Shown in pieces: positions 5,160-6,303 of a DNA stretch of 6,303 nt. Below the pieces are notes generated by a model. The model did not search any database, was not told the DNA's origin, and saw only the letters and a program-made list of their open reading frames with translations. The stretch lies in NCBI GenBank assembly GCA_031265015.1, contig JAISDG010000024.1, positions 1-6,303 on the forward strand, given 5' to 3'. The position numbers were made by a program, and so were the translations under genes. Position 1 is the stretch's first letter. Every line of letters begins with the position of its first letter. Origin of the DNA: Spirochaetaceae bacterium. GTDB lineage: Bacteria; Spirochaetota; Spirochaetia; Treponematales; Breznakiellaceae.

Positions 5160-6299
5160 TTATCTCACCGTTATCCTGATACTGCGGCCGTTGGCCAGGC
5201 TGATTACCCCCTTCAGGGGATGGACGCCGCCTTTCCTGTAGGGCGATGTATCCGCAATTGCGGCGGTATCCATGATCCGTACAGTAAGGCCGAAGGCGCT
5301 CCGCTGGATCCGCAGTATCTGGTTGTTTTCATTCCCTATACCGGGCAGTATGGCCGCGGGAGAATTAAGCGTCAGCCCTCCGAAAGGCGCAGTCTGCCGG
5401 ATGATGGTTTCCTTTTCGTCGGTAATAATCAGTTCCCTGGTTTTAAAGATCCGGGTGAGCAGGAAGATTAGGAAAACAAGGAGCAGGACAAGCAGGATAA
5501 TGCCGCCTAAAAAAACTCCCGGTACAAGGCCCAGCCCGCCCGCCAGGCGGCGGAGGAAACCCGTAAAACCGGCGTTCCTGGCCGTTTCCAGCCGGGCCGC
5601 TTCTTCCGCCTCCGCCCTGGCCCGTTCTTCTTCCTCCAGCCGGGCAATCCGGGAATTAACGTCCACTCCGCTCAAATCCGAACCGGTACTTTGCAGCTGG
5701 GAACCGGGAATCAGCTCCGCCACATCCCGGGCCGCGGTCTGCCCGCCGATGCCGATCACGTAGAGAAACCAGCTTCCCCGGGAAATTTTTTCGCCCAGGG
5801 TTTTAAAGCGTTCGTCCACGGACAGATCCGCTCCCCGGTATTTGCTTTCCGGGGGGGGGATGTTGATGCCGTCGGTGATAAAGAGGATGACCCGGCGGAC
5901 CCCGGTTTCTTCCCGCCGTTCCAGGATCTCCGCCAGTTTTTCCATCGCCATGCCGATGTCGGTCCATTCGTTGTCCGGCTGCAGTCCGCGAAGCTCCGAT
6001 ACAAGGGCCGCCTTGTCTTCCCCGGAATGTACCGTCCGGGAAAGCAGTTCCCCGGCGCTGTCGCCGAAGGTAACCAGGGTAAACTGATCCCCCGGTTTAA
6101 GCAGGCCGTTGACCACTTCCCGGTCAAGGTAGTCCTGCACATTGGCAAACTTGCCTTCGTCTTTCATGCTCCCCGAAACGTCAAGGATCACAAACACATC
6201 CCGCCTGGCGGCGTCCCTGTCTTCCTGGCTTTGGGCAAAGACGGCAAATCCCGTAAACAAAAGGGCCAGCGCCGCAATATGCCGGGCATAGGTTTTCAT
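5160..6299 (-). CDS. VWA-domain protein, secreted and membrane-anchored
   Basis: The protein has 379 residues. Residues 1-22 form a signal peptide (basic MKTYARH, hydrophobic core, VFA end, no lipobox Cys). A von Willebrand factor A domain follows at about 33-205. Its MIDAS metal site is complete: DVSGS (40-44), Thr113 in WTDIG and Asp143 in FITDG. A charged Glu/Ala/Arg stretch at 218-240 looks like a short coiled coil. One strong transmembrane helix lies at about 259-284. The remaining 95 residues look beta-rich and I do not recognise them. The expected topology is VWA domain in the periplasm and the C-terminal part in the cytoplasm. VWA domains bind protein ligands through Mg2+; the partner here is unknown, and BatA/BatB-like aerotolerance proteins are only a loose comparison. 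The start has 4 bases of upstream sequence in the window, so its ribosome binding site is not visible. A G9 run at 5851-5859 lies within codons 147-150. Confidence 0.85.
   Translation of the reverse strand: MKTYARHIAALALLFTGFAVFAQSQEDRDAARRDVFVILDVSGSMKDEGKFANVQDYLDREVVNGLLKPGDQFTLVTFGDSAGELLSRTVHSGEDKAALVSELRGLQPDNEWTDIGMAMEKLAEILERREETGVRRVILFITDGINIPPPESKYRGADLSVDERFKTLGEKISRGSWFLYVIGIGGQTAARDVAELIPGSQLQSTGSDLSGVDVNSRIARLEEEERARAEAEEAARLETARNAGFTGFLRRLAGGLGLVPGVFLGGIILLVLLLVFLIFLLTRIFKTRELIITDEKETIIRQTAPFGGLTLNSPAAILPGIGNENNQILRIQRSAFGLTVRIMDTAAIADTSPYRKGGVHPLKGVISLANGRSIRITVR
5851..5859. repeat. G9 homopolymer inside the VWA gene
   Basis: Nine consecutive G on the plus strand (C on the coding strand) encode the end of Ile147 and Pro148-Pro150, just after MIDAS Asp143. 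It is the longest single-base run in the window. Confidence 0.9.
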
Positions 6300-6303
6300 G
6301 GTT

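Overview
The window looks like an ordinary chromosomal stretch of a GC-rich (roughly 55-60% by eye) Gram-negative-type bacterium. The best guess is a spirochaete related to the termite-gut or other environmental treponemes. This rests on the general look of the CoaE and ProRS proteins and on the mix of TPR, SPOR and VWA envelope proteins. It is an inference; no rRNA or marker search was possible. The window is densely coded, with six protein genes, no RNA gene and no gene-free stretch longer than 80 bases.

Left half, plus strand (1-2290): a three-gene run. It starts with a TPR-repeat protein whose 5' end lies outside the window. Next is dephospho-CoA kinase (coaE), the last step of coenzyme A synthesis. 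Last is a membrane-anchored SPOR-domain protein with an Ala/Pro/Lys-rich linker, probably a peptidoglycan-binding cell-division or envelope protein. The coaE frame overlaps the SPOR gene by 86 bases.

Right half, minus strand (6299-2292, read right to left): a second run. It starts with a VWA-domain protein with a signal peptide, an intact MIDAS metal site and one transmembrane helix. Then comes prolyl-tRNA synthetase (proS) with its editing domain, and then a class I SAM-dependent methyltransferase only 2 bases after the proS stop. The two runs converge, with one base between their stop codons.

The most interesting points are small-scale. A 33-bp tandem repeat (about 3.6 copies, almost identical) sits in frame inside the methyltransferase just before its SAM-binding motif. 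A G9 homopolymer sits inside the VWA gene right after a MIDAS aspartate, where a one-base slip in either direction would remove the membrane anchor, so phase variation is possible. Two further in-frame extra segments occur, one in the methyltransferase (coinciding with a perfect 8-bp hairpin) and one in the ProRS editing domain. I do not see a recognisable defence system, mobile element or CRISPR array.
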